From the NCBI GenBank assembly GCA_020636225.1, contig JACJYI010000005.1, positions 496,769-560,768 of the forward strand: DNA of 64,000 nt. Direction: 5' to 3'. Source of the DNA: Lewinellaceae bacterium. Lineage in GTDB: Bacteria; Bacteroidota; Bacteroidia; Chitinophagales; Saprospiraceae. Below the pieces are notes generated by a model that saw nothing but the letters and a program-made list of their open reading frames with translations, searched no databases and was not told the DNA's origin. This document shows positions 43,291-53,800 of this stretch, in pieces (position 1 is the stretch's first letter; the number at the start of each line of letters is the position of its first letter). Both the position numbers and the translations under genes were made by a program.

Positions 43291-45942
43291 ATGAAGATCC
43301 GGGAGATCAATGCCATGCGCGGACCGAACTACTGGTCCATTCGCCGACACAAGCTGATCGTGATGGTCCTCGACCTGGAGGAGATGGAACAGCGACCCAC
43401 GGATACCATTCCCGGGTTTCTGGATCGTCTGAAGAAGATGTTCCCCTCCATGTATGAACACCGCTGCAGTGAAGGTGTGCCCGGCGGGTTCTTCCACCGG
43501 GTCAGGGAAGGTACCTGGATGGGCCATGTGATCGAGCATATCGCCCTGGAGATCCAGACCCTGGCGGGGATGGATGTGGGCTTCGGGCGGACCCGGGGGT
43601 ATGGTGAAGAGGGGGTCTATCATGTCGTTTTCGCGTACATGGAAGAGAGCGTGGGCCGTTTTGCGGCCAAGGCTGCCGTCCGGATCGCCGAGGCACTGAT
43701 CGAGGGGACGGATTATGACCTGGAAGCGGATATCCAGACCATGCGCGAATTGCGGGAGAAGGAACGGCTGGGCCCCAGCACCGGCTCGATCGTGGAGGAA
43801 GCCGTCAGCCGGGGCATGCCCTGGATCCGGCTCAACAAGTATTCGCTGGTGCAGCTCGGCTATGGGCGCAACCAGAAGCGCATCCAGGCCACGGTGACCA
43901 GCCAGACGAGCAGCATCGGGGTGGAGATCGCCTGCGACAAGGAGGACACCAAGGCGTTGTTGGAGCAGGCCGAGGTACCCGTGCCTCGGGGAGAGATCAT
44001 CAAGACCGAGCGCGGCCTGGACGAGGTGATCGACAATTTGGGTTTTCCGTTGGTCATCAAGCCTATCAATGGCAATCACGGGCGGGGGATCACCGCCAAT
44101 ATCAACAGCCGGGAGGAAGCCCTCGTGGCCTTTGAATCGGCGAAGAAGGTATCCAACAGCGTGATCGTCGAGCGATTCATCACTGGGGAGGATTACCGCC
44201 TCCTGGTGATCGACTACAAGCTGGTGGCCGCGGCCAAAAGGACCCCGGCCCGGGTGGTAGGTGACGGTCGGTCGACCATCCAGCAGTTGATCGACGTGGT
44301 CAACCAGGATCCCAAGCGCGGGTACGGTCATGAGAATGTCCTTACCGCCATCAGCATTGACGCCATGACCCGGGGCATCCTGGACAAGAAAGGCTACACA
44401 GAGGAAACCGTCCTGCCCGAAGGCGAGATCCTCAACCTGAAGGATACGGCCAACCTGAGCACCGGAGGGACCGCGACAGACGTCACGGATATCGTCCACC
44501 CGGAAAATATCTTCATGGCCGAGCGCATCGCCCGGGTCATCGGCCTGGATGTCTGCGGGATCGACGTGATGACCTCGGATATCAGCAAGCCCCTGTCGCA
44601 GACACGTGGCGCCGTGCTGGAGGTCAATGCCGCCCCTGGCTTCCGCATGCACCTGGCCCCGACAGAGGGACTGCCCCGCAATGTGGCCGGGGCGGTGATG
44701 GACATGCTCTATCCGCCGGGTACGCCCTTCCGGATCCCCATCGTCGCCGTCACGGGGACCAATGGCAAGACCACTACGACCCGGCTGATCGCCCACATGG
44801 CCAAGATGATGGGCCATCAGGTGGGGTACACCACGTCGGACGGAGTGTATATCCAGAACCACATGCTGGTGAAGGGGGATTGTACGGGGCCGGTCAGTGC
44901 CGAGTTCGTACTGAAAGATCCGACAGTGGATTTCGCGGTCCTGGAATGCGCGCGCGGCGGCTTGCTTCGCGCGGGCCTGGGTTTCCATTTCTGTGATATT
45001 GCCGTAGTGACCAACGTGGCAGCCGATCATCTCGGTCTGAAGGGCATCCACACCATCGAGCAGCTGGCCCGGGCCAAGGGGGTGATCCCGGAGAGTGTAT
45101 TGCCCGAAGGCCATGCCATCCTCAATGCCGATGACGACCTGGTGTTTGCGATGAAGGACAATGTCAAGTGCAAGGTGGCCCTGTTCAGCATGGATGAGGA
45201 CAATCCACGGATCAAGGAGCACGGCAAGGCCGGAGGGATCAGTGCCATCTATGAGAATGGATTCATCACCATCTGCAAGGGGGAGTGGAAGATGCGGGTG
45301 GCCAAGGCCATCGAGGTGCCGCTCACCTTTGGGGGCCGGGCGCATTTCATGATCCAGAACGTCCTCCCGGCCGTGGTGACCGGCTACTTGCGTGGGTACA
45401 AACTGGATGATATCAAGTTGGCCCTGACCACGTTCATCCCGTCGCCGAGCCAGACACCGGGGCGCCTGAACATGTTCGAGTTCAAGGATTTCAAGGTGTT
45501 GCTGGATTATGCGCACAACCCGGCAGGGATGCGGGCGCTCCAGAAGTTTGTCGAGAATCTGGATGGTGCACCGAAGGTGGGGATCATCTCCGGGGTAGGC
45601 GACCGGCGGGACGAGGACATCCTGGAGATCGGGCAGATCTCCGCCGAGATGTTCGACGAGATCATTATCCGGCAGGACAAGAACCTGCGCGGCCGGACCG
45701 AACAGGAGCTCATCGACCTGTTGCATGCCGGTATCCGCAAGGTGAATACCGAGAAGGAGGTCCGGATCATTCCCTCCGAGAAGGAGGCTGTGGCCTGGGC
45801 GATCACCCATGCTACCCCGGGAAGTCTCATTGTCATGTGCAGCGATGTGGTCAGCGATGCCCTGGCCATGGTGCGCAAGTACAAGGAAGAAGAAGCTGAG
45901 CGATTGTATGAGTTCACCAAGGACGATATTCCGAATCAATAA
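43291..45942 (+). CDS. cphA: Cyanophycin synthetase
   Basis: This 883-residue enzyme builds multi-L-arginyl-poly-L-aspartate without a template. Three parts are visible: the N-terminal domain (residues 1-165, RGPNYWSIRRHKLIVMVLDLE), an ATP-grasp domain that adds Asp (VPRGEIIKTE, PVNGNHGRG-like KPINGNHGRGI, FITGEDYRLLVID, EVNAAPGFRMH), and a Mur-ligase-like domain that adds Arg (P-loop GTNGKTT at 489-495, then DYAHNPAG). Length is normal for CphA. No motif is broken. It is divergent from cphB. Synthesis stores nitrogen, carbon and energy as granules; regulation may act through the hairpin in the spacer. Confidence 0.96.
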   Translation: MKIREINAMRGPNYWSIRRHKLIVMVLDLEEMEQRPTDTIPGFLDRLKKMFPSMYEHRCSEGVPGGFFHRVREGTWMGHVIEHIALEIQTLAGMDVGFGRTRGYGEEGVYHVVFAYMEESVGRFAAKAAVRIAEALIEGTDYDLEADIQTMRELREKERLGPSTGSIVEEAVSRGMPWIRLNKYSLVQLGYGRNQKRIQATVTSQTSSIGVEIACDKEDTKALLEQAEVPVPRGEIIKTERGLDEVIDNLGFPLVIKPINGNHGRGITANINSREEALVAFESAKKVSNSVIVERFITGEDYRLLVIDYKLVAAAKRTPARVVGDGRSTIQQLIDVVNQDPKRGYGHENVLTAISIDAMTRGILDKKGYTEETVLPEGEILNLKDTANLSTGGTATDVTDIVHPENIFMAERIARVIGLDVCGIDVMTSDISKPLSQTRGAVLEVNAAPGFRMHLAPTEGLPRNVAGAVMDMLYPPGTPFRIPIVAVTGTNGKTTTTRLIAHMAKMMGHQVGYTTSDGVYIQNHMLVKGDCTGPVSAEFVLKDPTVDFAVLECARGGLLRAGLGFHFCDIAVVTNVAADHLGLKGIHTIEQLARAKGVIPESVLPEGHAILNADDDLVFAMKDNVKCKVALFSMDEDNPRIKEHGKAGGISAIYENGFITICKGEWKMRVAKAIEVPLTFGGRAHFMIQNVLPAVVTGYLRGYKLDDIKLALTTFIPSPSQTPGRLNMFEFKDFKVLLDYAHNPAGMRALQKFVENLDGAPKVGIISGVGDRRDEDILEIGQISAEMFDEIIIRQDKNLRGRTEQELIDLLHAGIRKVNTEKEVRIIPSEKEAVAWAITHATPGSLIVMCSDVVSDALAMVRKYKEEEAERLYEFTKDDIPNQ

Positions 45943-45989
45943 GAGGGATGTTCATGCCGACGTGTACGTTCTTCCTGAGCGGTCGACAT

Positions 45990-46668
45990 CAGGCTGGATA
46001 GTAAAAAGTTGAAACCATTGAAATGGTTTCAGGCGATTCATGAAACAGGAGACCCAGGGTTGAAACCCTGGGCTATGGTGACAGGAGGTGAAGAGTTTAT
46101 CCAATGAATTGCTTCTCCGGGGCATGTGAGATGGCATGTTTCTACCTGCTCGTATTCATTCTGATTTTCCATGCCTGCCTGATTGAAGTGGTCAGCTGGA
46201 TGGCTTTGACGAATTTCTTGCCTGGTAAGGGTCGTCCAAGTCGAAGCCGTTGTAGCCCGGGGTTTTAACCCCGGGTCATGAATAGCCCGCGCAATGGGAA
46301 TGGTTTTAACCATTTCACAGAATCCACAGGCATGCTGCAAGTGATTCAACCCCTCCGGGGTTGCGTCAGAAGGTCATGATGCCCCCGGGTTGCACCCGGG
46401 GCTATTCATATTCAACCCCTCCGGGGTTGGCGCCCGAGGTTCAAATTCCCTTCGTGACCCTTCGTGTTCGTTTTGTCTTGGTGGCAAAACTCCTTAACGA
46501 ATACCTGACTGCCTCAGGCAGTAACGAATAACCGAATAAACCCCCTTCGCGTCTTCGCGTCTTCGCGTTTCCCACCCCCTTCGTGAACCTTAGTGCCTTC
46601 CTGTCTTTGTGGCGAAACCCCTTAACGCCTCAACGAAATAACGCAATAACACCACTCCTCCTCCCTCA
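45990..46668. repeat. Interspersed-repeat array
   Basis: No supported gene lies here. The segment holds AAACCATTGAAATGGTTT and CCCAGGGTTGAAACCCTGGG palindromes (46008-46075), the 300-bp composite also found at 33294-33597 (here 46150-46449), a 20-bp palindromic insert (46503-46522) between AACGAAT copies, and the intact TTCGCGTCTTCGCGTTTCCC junction that the group II intron interrupts elsewhere. Confidence 0.85.
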
Positions 46669-47508
46669 TCATGCCGACGGACGATCCTTGATATGCACGT
46701 CCACTTGCGGGAACGGAATGACCACGCCGTTCTCCTGGAACTTCCGGTTGATTATGCGACGGATATCGCTTTTCACCTTGTTGATCCGGAAGATGTTCTT
46801 GCTGAAGAAGAGCAACTGGAAATCCAGGGAGGAATTCCCGAAGTTGACCAACCGGCCTTCGATCAGCTGGTGTCCGGAGACGTCGGGGTGCTCCCGGGCA
46901 CTTTCCTCCAGGATGCCGATCACCTTGTCCACATCGCTTCCATAGGCCACCCCCACATCGATGCGAAACCGGGTCTTGTCGGACTGGTGGCTCCAGTTGA
47001 TCACCTTGCTGGTAGTGATGAGGGAGTTGGGAATAATGATGGAGATATCATCCCGGTTGAGCCCCTTGGACGTGCGCAAGCCGATGCTCTGGATCATCAC
47101 CACGTCGCCATCGATCTCCAGGACATCATTGATCTTGATGGATTGTTCGGTCAGGAGGATGATACCGGAGACGATGTCATTGAAGGTCTGTTGCAGTCCC
47201 AGGCCAATGCCCACCAGCAGGGCGGCAGAACCGGCCAGCAGCAGGGTCAGCTTGATGCCGAACGACTCGAGCATCAGGCCGATGGCGATGATCCAGAGGA
47301 CATACCGGATGATCTGGTAGATGGCATAGGTCGTGCCTGTATCCACATCGTCCCGCTTCGACCGTCTCTTCAAGGTCATATGGATGACCCGCAAGAGCAG
47401 GTTGGTGCCGACAATGATCGCCAGGACAGCGACGACCGAATAGACATGGATGCTGTAACTCCCGATATGGAGCAGCTCGAATTCCAGGATCTGTCTAAGG
47501 GTTTCCAT
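46669..47508 (-). CDS. MscS-family mechanosensitive channel
   Basis: This 279-residue channel protein opens under membrane tension to release solutes. Helices are visible at IHVYSVVAVLAIIVGTNLLL, YAIYQIIRYVLWIIAIGLML and the pore-lining TM3 (LLLAGSAALLVGIGLGLQQTFNDIVSGIILL), whose Gly/Ala pattern is the MscS signature. The beta domain (IKINDVLEIDGDVVMIQSIGLRTS) and the alpha/beta C-terminal domain follow. It ends adjacent to a repeat array and appears monocistronic. Confidence 0.93.
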   Translation of the reverse strand: METLRQILEFELLHIGSYSIHVYSVVAVLAIIVGTNLLLRVIHMTLKRRSKRDDVDTGTTYAIYQIIRYVLWIIAIGLMLESFGIKLTLLLAGSAALLVGIGLGLQQTFNDIVSGIILLTEQSIKINDVLEIDGDVVMIQSIGLRTSKGLNRDDISIIIPNSLITTSKVINWSHQSDKTRFRIDVGVAYGSDVDKVIGILEESAREHPDVSGHQLIEGRLVNFGNSSLDFQLLFFSKNIFRINKVKSDIRRIINRKFQENGVVIPFPQVDVHIKDRPSA

Positions 47509-47642
47509 ACAGGCAAGTCGTGGTATGTGAAGGACAGGGGGCTTCCACCAAGGTAGGAAGGATTGGAGGATCAGGAGCCGAAAGCCGATCAGATCCTGCC
47601 CTCATTTTGGAGCTTTTCGGTCCTGACGGGGAAGATGGCTGT

Positions 47643-48998
47643 TTATTTTTTCTTCCGCTTTCGGTTGGCGATCTTGTCACCCCGGGTCTTGGGCTTCTTG
47701 TATTTTTTGGCCAGCTCCCGGCGATAGGAGCCCCCCAGGTTGACCTTCCTGTTCTTCTCCTTTTTCTCGTGGAAAGCCGGCCCCGGGGCATCCTCCCCGC
47801 CCCGTTGCTTGTGGGGATTCTTTTCGATCAGCCTGGGCCGCTCGTCGGGAATGAGCTCGTCGGAGATCTCCACCTCTCCCGGCAGGTCCAGTACCGGGAT
47901 CTCATAGGCCATCAATACCTCGATGGCCAGCTTGGCCTCTTCCTCCTTTTCGGTGTACAGGAGGATGGATCGACCTTCCTGTTCGGCCCGGCCGGTCCGA
48001 CCGATGCGATGCATGTAGTTTTCCGGGAAGAGGGGGGTGTCGAAATTGATGACATGGGAGATCTGGTCCAGGTCCAGGCCGCGGGCCATCACGTCCGTGG
48101 TGACCAGGATACGGGTCACTCCCTGGTTGAAATCCTCAATGGACCGCACCCGGTAATTCTGCGACTTGTTGGCGTGGATGACCCCGAGCTGGCTGCCGAA
48201 GTCGGGGGTGAGCAGGTCGAAGATCTTGTCGGCGTATTTCTTGCTCGGCGCGAACACCAGCACCTTGCGGTAGGTGTCGCGGTCCTGCAACAGGGTGCGG
48301 AGCAGGTTGACCTTGGTGTGAAAATTGGGGACCGGATAGCAGACCTGCCGGATGTTCTCCAGGGGGGTGCCGCTCACGGCAATGGAGATGGTGACCGGCG
48401 CAATGAAGAAGTCGTGGATCATGGACTCCACCTCGTCGGTCATGGTGGCGGAAAACATGATGTTCTGTCGTTTTTCCGGCAGCAGCTCGAACAGGTTGGT
48501 GAGCTGGAAGCGGAAGCCCAGGTCGAGCATCACGTCCACTTCATCGATGACCAGTTTCTTGACCGATTTCAGGCTCAGGGCCCGTGCCAGGACCAGATCA
48601 TAGAGTCGGCCCGGGGTCGCCACGAGGATGTCGGCCCCTCCGGCCACCTGGACCTTCTGGGTGTTGATGTTGCTGCCACCGAACACGCCCAATACGCGAA
48701 CTGTCATATAGGCCGTCACCCGTTCGATCTGCTCGACCACCTGCAACACCAGTTCGCGAGTGGGCACCAGGATGAGGATGCGGGCATCCACCTGCTTGCT
48801 GAACTTCAGGTCCTGCAGGAGGGGCAGCAGATAGGCCAGGGTTTTTCCGGTACCGGTCTGGGCGATACCCACCACATTCGCCCCGGAGAGCACCACGGGA
48901 AACGCCTGCTCCTGGATGGGGGTGGGATGGACGAACCCCATGTCGTCAACGGCGTTCTGCAATGCCCTGGAAAGGGAGAGGTCCTGGAAGGTGGTCAT
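47643..48998 (-). CDS. DEAD-box RNA helicase (RhlE-like, DEVD form)
   Basis: This 451-residue helicase has Q motif PTPIQ (25-29), Walker A AQTGTGKT (46-53), motif Ia PTREL, Ib ATPGR, motif II DEVD (152-155), motif III SAT (183-185) and motif VI HRIGRTGRAEQ. DEVD instead of DEAD keeps the metal-binding Asp-Glu pair and is seen in related Bacteroidota proteins, so loss of activity is not implied. A Lys/Arg-rich tail (about the last 60 residues, ending NRKRKKK) should bind RNA. Role: ribosome assembly or cold-stress RNA unwinding. Confidence 0.93.
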   Translation of the reverse strand: MTTFQDLSLSRALQNAVDDMGFVHPTPIQEQAFPVVLSGANVVGIAQTGTGKTLAYLLPLLQDLKFSKQVDARILILVPTRELVLQVVEQIERVTAYMTVRVLGVFGGSNINTQKVQVAGGADILVATPGRLYDLVLARALSLKSVKKLVIDEVDVMLDLGFRFQLTNLFELLPEKRQNIMFSATMTDEVESMIHDFFIAPVTISIAVSGTPLENIRQVCYPVPNFHTKVNLLRTLLQDRDTYRKVLVFAPSKKYADKIFDLLTPDFGSQLGVIHANKSQNYRVRSIEDFNQGVTRILVTTDVMARGLDLDQISHVINFDTPLFPENYMHRIGRTGRAEQEGRSILLYTEKEEEAKLAIEVLMAYEIPVLDLPGEVEISDELIPDERPRLIEKNPHKQRGGEDAPGPAFHEKKEKNRKVNLGGSYRRELAKKYKKPKTRGDKIANRKRKKK

Positions 48999-49197
48999 GC
49001 GGGGGTGGGTGGTTATCCTGGTATCCGCGAAGGTACGGTTAATCTATGACCGACCTCCTGGTAAGGAGGGTGGACATCCGGTTTCTGCTGCCGGATTCCG
49101 GCGAGAAGCAGCGAGATCGCTCGCACCGACGACTTGCCATATAGGTGTGAACAACTATCTTTCATGTTTCTTTCAGGATGCATCTAATCTATTGGTG

Positions 49198-50451
49198 ATG
49201 AAAGGTTATCCGTTATTTGACAGGGCGATTTCCCTGGTTTATGTGTTGATGTTCGTGGGATTTGGGTGTTCACTGTCAGCGTCTGTCCCGGCGGACAGCC
49301 TGTCCAGGAAGATCGAATCCTCCCTGACCATCTCTGGTTATGCCAAGTACCTGCAATCCACCCTGCTGGTAGGTGGCGGGTTTGCAGGGGTGCCCGATGC
49401 CCTGCTGGACCAGTTCCTGGGCAACAGCATTCATGACCATCTCATCCATACCCGCCTGAACGCCGTGCTGCGGATCGGGTCCGTGTCAATGAACTGGGGA
49501 TGGCGGGTGCGTACCTTCTATGGCGATCAACCCCGGCTATACCGATTGATCGGGGAGGACTATGGACGGGAGATCGATCGGTACGCCAACGACCAGGCCG
49601 ATATGTCTGACCTGTTCCTCAACAGAAAGGGCTGGGTGATCCATGCCGTATTCGACCGCTCCTTTCTGGAATGGCGGGGCAAGCGCGACGAGATCCGGTT
49701 CGGCCGGCAGCGGATCAACTGGGGCAAGGCCTCGCTCTGGAATCCCAACGACCTGTTCAATGCCTATTCCTTCATCGATTTCGACTACGAGGAGCGCCCC
49801 GGTGCGGATGCCTTGCGCTGGACCCATACCCTGGGGGACTTCAGCTCCTTCGAGGTGGCCGTTCGCGCGGTCGACAGCTTGCGGGGCAGTACTCTGGCCG
49901 GCCTGTACAAGGGATATGTAAAGGGCGTGAACTACCAGGTCCTGGCCGCCTACCACCAGGATGACCTGGCCCTGGGCGGCGGCTGGGAGGCCGACCTGGG
50001 CATGTGGGGCTGGAAAGGAGAGGGGACGGTGTTCGTTCCCCTGTCGGACGGGTCACGCAGTACGGTGGCCTCCATCAGCACAGACCTGACCCGCACCTGG
50101 GAATCCGGCCTGATCGTAGGGGGTGGCTACCTGCTCAACACCTCGGCCAGCAGCCAGGCCAGCCTGTTCGCCGACCTCAACGAACGGGTGGATGCCCGCA
50201 ACCTCTATCCCTACCGGCACAGCCTCTTCGGCCAGATCGGCTACCCGGTCACACCACTGTTCAACACCAATCTGGCGGTGGTGTACAGTCCCGGTGAGGA
50301 GAATACCCTCTTCATCAGTCCGGTGCTGGCCTATTCCCTGGCCTCCAACTGGGACCTGGACCTCACCGGACAGATCGTCGCCCAGGACAACGGACGGTCC
50401 TACAATTCTCCCCTGCAGGCTTTTTTCCTGCGCCTGCGCAGGAGCCTGTGA
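49198..50451 (+). CDS. Outer-membrane beta-barrel protein
   Basis: This 417-residue protein begins with a signal sequence (MKGYPLFDRAISLVYVLMFVGFGCSLSA; a longer frame from 48916 is rejected). The body alternates aromatic and small residues as in a porin-like barrel, with GRQRINWGKASLWNPNDLFNAY, a stretch typical of DUF1302/alginate-export-like barrels, and a C-terminus ending in an aromatic-basic strand (FFLRLRRSL). Its substrate is unknown. A second copy of its last 98 codons lies 11.6 kb away at 61778-62075. It is not obviously part of an operon. Confidence 0.8.
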   Translation: MKGYPLFDRAISLVYVLMFVGFGCSLSASVPADSLSRKIESSLTISGYAKYLQSTLLVGGGFAGVPDALLDQFLGNSIHDHLIHTRLNAVLRIGSVSMNWGWRVRTFYGDQPRLYRLIGEDYGREIDRYANDQADMSDLFLNRKGWVIHAVFDRSFLEWRGKRDEIRFGRQRINWGKASLWNPNDLFNAYSFIDFDYEERPGADALRWTHTLGDFSSFEVAVRAVDSLRGSTLAGLYKGYVKGVNYQVLAAYHQDDLALGGGWEADLGMWGWKGEGTVFVPLSDGSRSTVASISTDLTRTWESGLIVGGGYLLNTSASSQASLFADLNERVDARNLYPYRHSLFGQIGYPVTPLFNTNLAVVYSPGEENTLFISPVLAYSLASNWDLDLTGQIVAQDNGRSYNSPLQAFFLRLRRSL

Positions 50452-50802
50452 TCGTCAAAGCCTGTTTGCCTTTTTGATTAGCCCTTCGATTCCATATCAG
50501 ATTGTCAAAATTCTGGAACAGAGGGCGATTGCACAATTAATGAATTTTGCATATGTTAATTCCCATACATTTCATTCGATTTCCTCCAGACCACCTTGCA
50601 ATCATTTCCAATATGGGTTAGATTTGGAAATCTCTTAACCAATTTTATTAAAGATGAAACATTTACCCCCGAGCACACACACACATAAAGAGCAAGATTA
50701 AAACTCGACCGTTGTAAGAAACTTTTTTCTTTAGGCTTAATTACTATAATATCTGTTCTTTTCGCTAGGTGGACACCACTTTTTGCGCAGAACACATCGG
50801 GC

Positions 50803-53800
50803 ATGAAGGCCATTCCCGAGCGTATTTTCCGATTGGAGCAGCGTGGACTTGATTTTCCTGTCGTGCAGCCCTTTCAAGAGGTTTTGGATATCAATCGGCT
50901 TTCTGTTCCTGCTGAGTTTAACTCCGGTGCAATTGGACTTGTACCTGATCTTAACGCATTGGCTGAGATTCAGAAAGACAAACCTGCGCGTTTATCTTTG
51001 GTGATTCCTGGTGTTGATGGTGACGATATTATTGTACTTCTTCACCGTGCTAACATTATGTCTTCTACAGGAGAGATACGGATTTCCAGTGGTGAGGTCA
51101 TTACAGATATACCAGGTGTCTTTTACCGGGGCATCGTAAAAGGTGATTATGAATCCCTGGTGGCGATCAGTTGTTTTGACGACCACATACGTGGGTTCAT
51201 TTCCATGAATAATCGAAATTATGTTTTGGGCCCATTGAAGAATAGCATTGTTCGCCAAGCACATATTTTATATGATGACAGAGTGATCCAACATCTGAAT
51301 CCTTTTGAATGTCAAATGGAGGATATCCTGCCGGAACCGGAATTTGACCCTACAAAGCGCGGACAACGCGCTCCCGGAGATTGCTTGAGAATCTGGTGGG
51401 AAGTGGATCATAATATCTGGCAGAATTTCGGCAATACAACTGCCACCCAAAATTGGGTGAATGGCATGGCCAATGAAGTATACACGCTCTATGACAATGA
51501 GAATATTGTGATGGAATCCAGTATTACAGTCATCTGGGCTGGACCCAGTCCCTATACAGGGGGAAATTCTGATCAGCGACTTGAATCCTTCCAGGACCAG
51601 TTTGGAAATCTGTATGGAACTCTGAATGGTGATTTGGCACATTATATCCATCTATCCAATTATGGAGGCCTTGCTGCTGGGTTTGCAGGTGTTTGCAATC
51701 CTGATTACGATGAAAGCATGTGTTATTCAGGAGTTCATGCTTCCTTCCAAAATGTTCCAACCTATTCATATACAATCCAGATTTGTACCCATGAAATGGG
51801 CCATCTTTTGGGTTCACCTCATACACATGCATGTGCGTGGAATGGCAATAATACCCGCATTGACAATTGTGGCGGACATGCCGGTTATCCGGAAGGCAAT
51901 TGCAATAGTGACCCATCTGACCCGGCCAATGGAGGGACAATTATGAGTTATTGCGATTTGCGTCCGGTCGGTATCAATTTCAATGAAGGCTTTGGCCCCC
52001 AGCCTGGCGATCTGATCAGGAATACGATTGACAATGCGACTTGCCTGGATCAATGTATTTGTTTCACTCAAATGGATGTGGATTGGACAAGTGAGATGAT
52101 TGGTCAGTATCCCTATGTTGTTTCATTTACGGATCTTTCAGATTTTCCTGGAGGAGGAATCCAAGCAGAGGAATGGAACTGGACTTTTGGGGATGGCTTG
52201 AGCTCAACTGAACAGCACCCGACTCACACCTATGATAAACCCGGGGACTACGAGGTATGCCTAGATATTGTCGATAGCGAAGGATGCGTAGGCCAGTTTT
52301 GTCGTACTATATCCATCGAATCCTGTTCATGCGATGACTTCGAGATCATCAATGCTCCCCTCACGGTATGGGATAATAGCAATGGCCCCCACCTCATTAC
52401 CAAGCATCTCATTATTGAGGAAGGCTCAAGATTGGACTTCTCGGGCACAACGGTGCGCTTCCTGACAAATTGCAAAATCCTGGTCAAGCGCAATGCCCGA
52501 CTCAACATTCTCAACTCCTCCTTGGTCGGCACCAGTTGTGGCGAACCCAGTGAGACACCTTACCCTTGGGCCGGCATCCAGGTATGGGGAACGCAAAACA
52601 AAGCTCATCCTGACCCGACCACGGTTACAAATGATCTCGCCTTTCTTTCACCCGATCACGGGATTGTCTACACGAACAACGCCTATATCAGTAACGTCAA
52701 GGATACCCATGCAGATGCGGCTGCCATCGATGCCGGGCCAAGCTGGCCATTCGCACCCTATCTGCCATCCATCGATCCGGCGACTTGGGAGAAGCACTTT
52801 GGAGGTATTGTCATCACCCGGTTTGGTACATTCTTCTCATGTGACAAGGCCATCCAACTCCAGAAATATCCCAAGAATCCAATCCCTGGGATGAATACCG
52901 CCAGCTATTGTTACGGAACCACCTTCAGCAGTATCCCCGGTCGATCCATCTGGAATGGGCAATGGGGGTTGAATGTCATAAACTGCCACTTCAACAATAG
53001 CAGCCTCATCCCCGGGTCGTTCGGCATCTCCTGTCCGGATGCCAAACTAAGTGTCTATGGCTGTGACTTCACCAACCTGATGATCGCCATTGATGCCCTT
53101 CAGACCATTTCTACCAATTATCCTGTCAATATTGGTGACATCAATGATGCCACCAAAAGCAACACGTTTACCAACTGTAGGCTCGGCCTGTCAGGTATTG
53201 CCCTGACCGATTTCAATGTGGGCTACAACAGCTTCTACCGCAGTCCGAGCCTGGATCCCTACTATGCCGGTGTCTATACGATTGGACCATCCAACTTCCG
53301 CATCAAAAGCAACCAGTTTGACAATCTGTGGGCCGGTACCACCATGGCCGATACATGGGCTCCTTGGGCTAAAGGCAATCTGATCTGCAATGAATACACC
53401 AGCAATGTGTACGGCATGGTGCACGAGGGCTCTCAGTATAACTTTTGGGACCATGAGGACTTTGACGACAGTGGCACCGATGCATGGATGACCGTTAGCC
53501 AGACGTCCAACATGAATATTCCCGATCAGGGAGACTACTTCGATCCGGCCGTCAACTATTTCTCCACCCAGATCCCCTGGTCCCGCGCCAAGAGTATCCC
53601 GGTTGGGAACGCCTTCAACTATTATTATCCTGAGGATCCTCAGACGGACCGACTTCTGCCCCATTGCGCCAGTAATGAAAGTCCGCTCTGTACACCGACG
53701 TCGGTGCATGAGAATGTGGAAGCGTTAACCGAGTTGAATGAAGATCCGGATTACTGCCTGGCAGCTGTCGCTCCGCCAACCCCTTGCCCGGATCTGCCGT

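Noticed and set aside
43279..45939. An 886-codon open frame antisense to cphA
   Set aside because: It mirrors the synthetase codon by codon, has His/Asp/Gly-rich composition typical of antisense GC-rich frames, and shows no domain.
47643..48998. DEVD in place of DEAD as a sign of a dead helicase
   Set aside because: The Asp-Glu metal-binding pair is kept, all other motifs are intact, and this variant is familiar in Bacteroidota helicases.
50674..50685. Phase-variable (CA)6 tract as explanation for the missing metallopeptidase start
   Set aside because: An ATG at 50654 precedes it, but losing one unit runs into TAA at 50686 and gaining one runs into TAA at 50715, so neither reaches the signal peptide frame.
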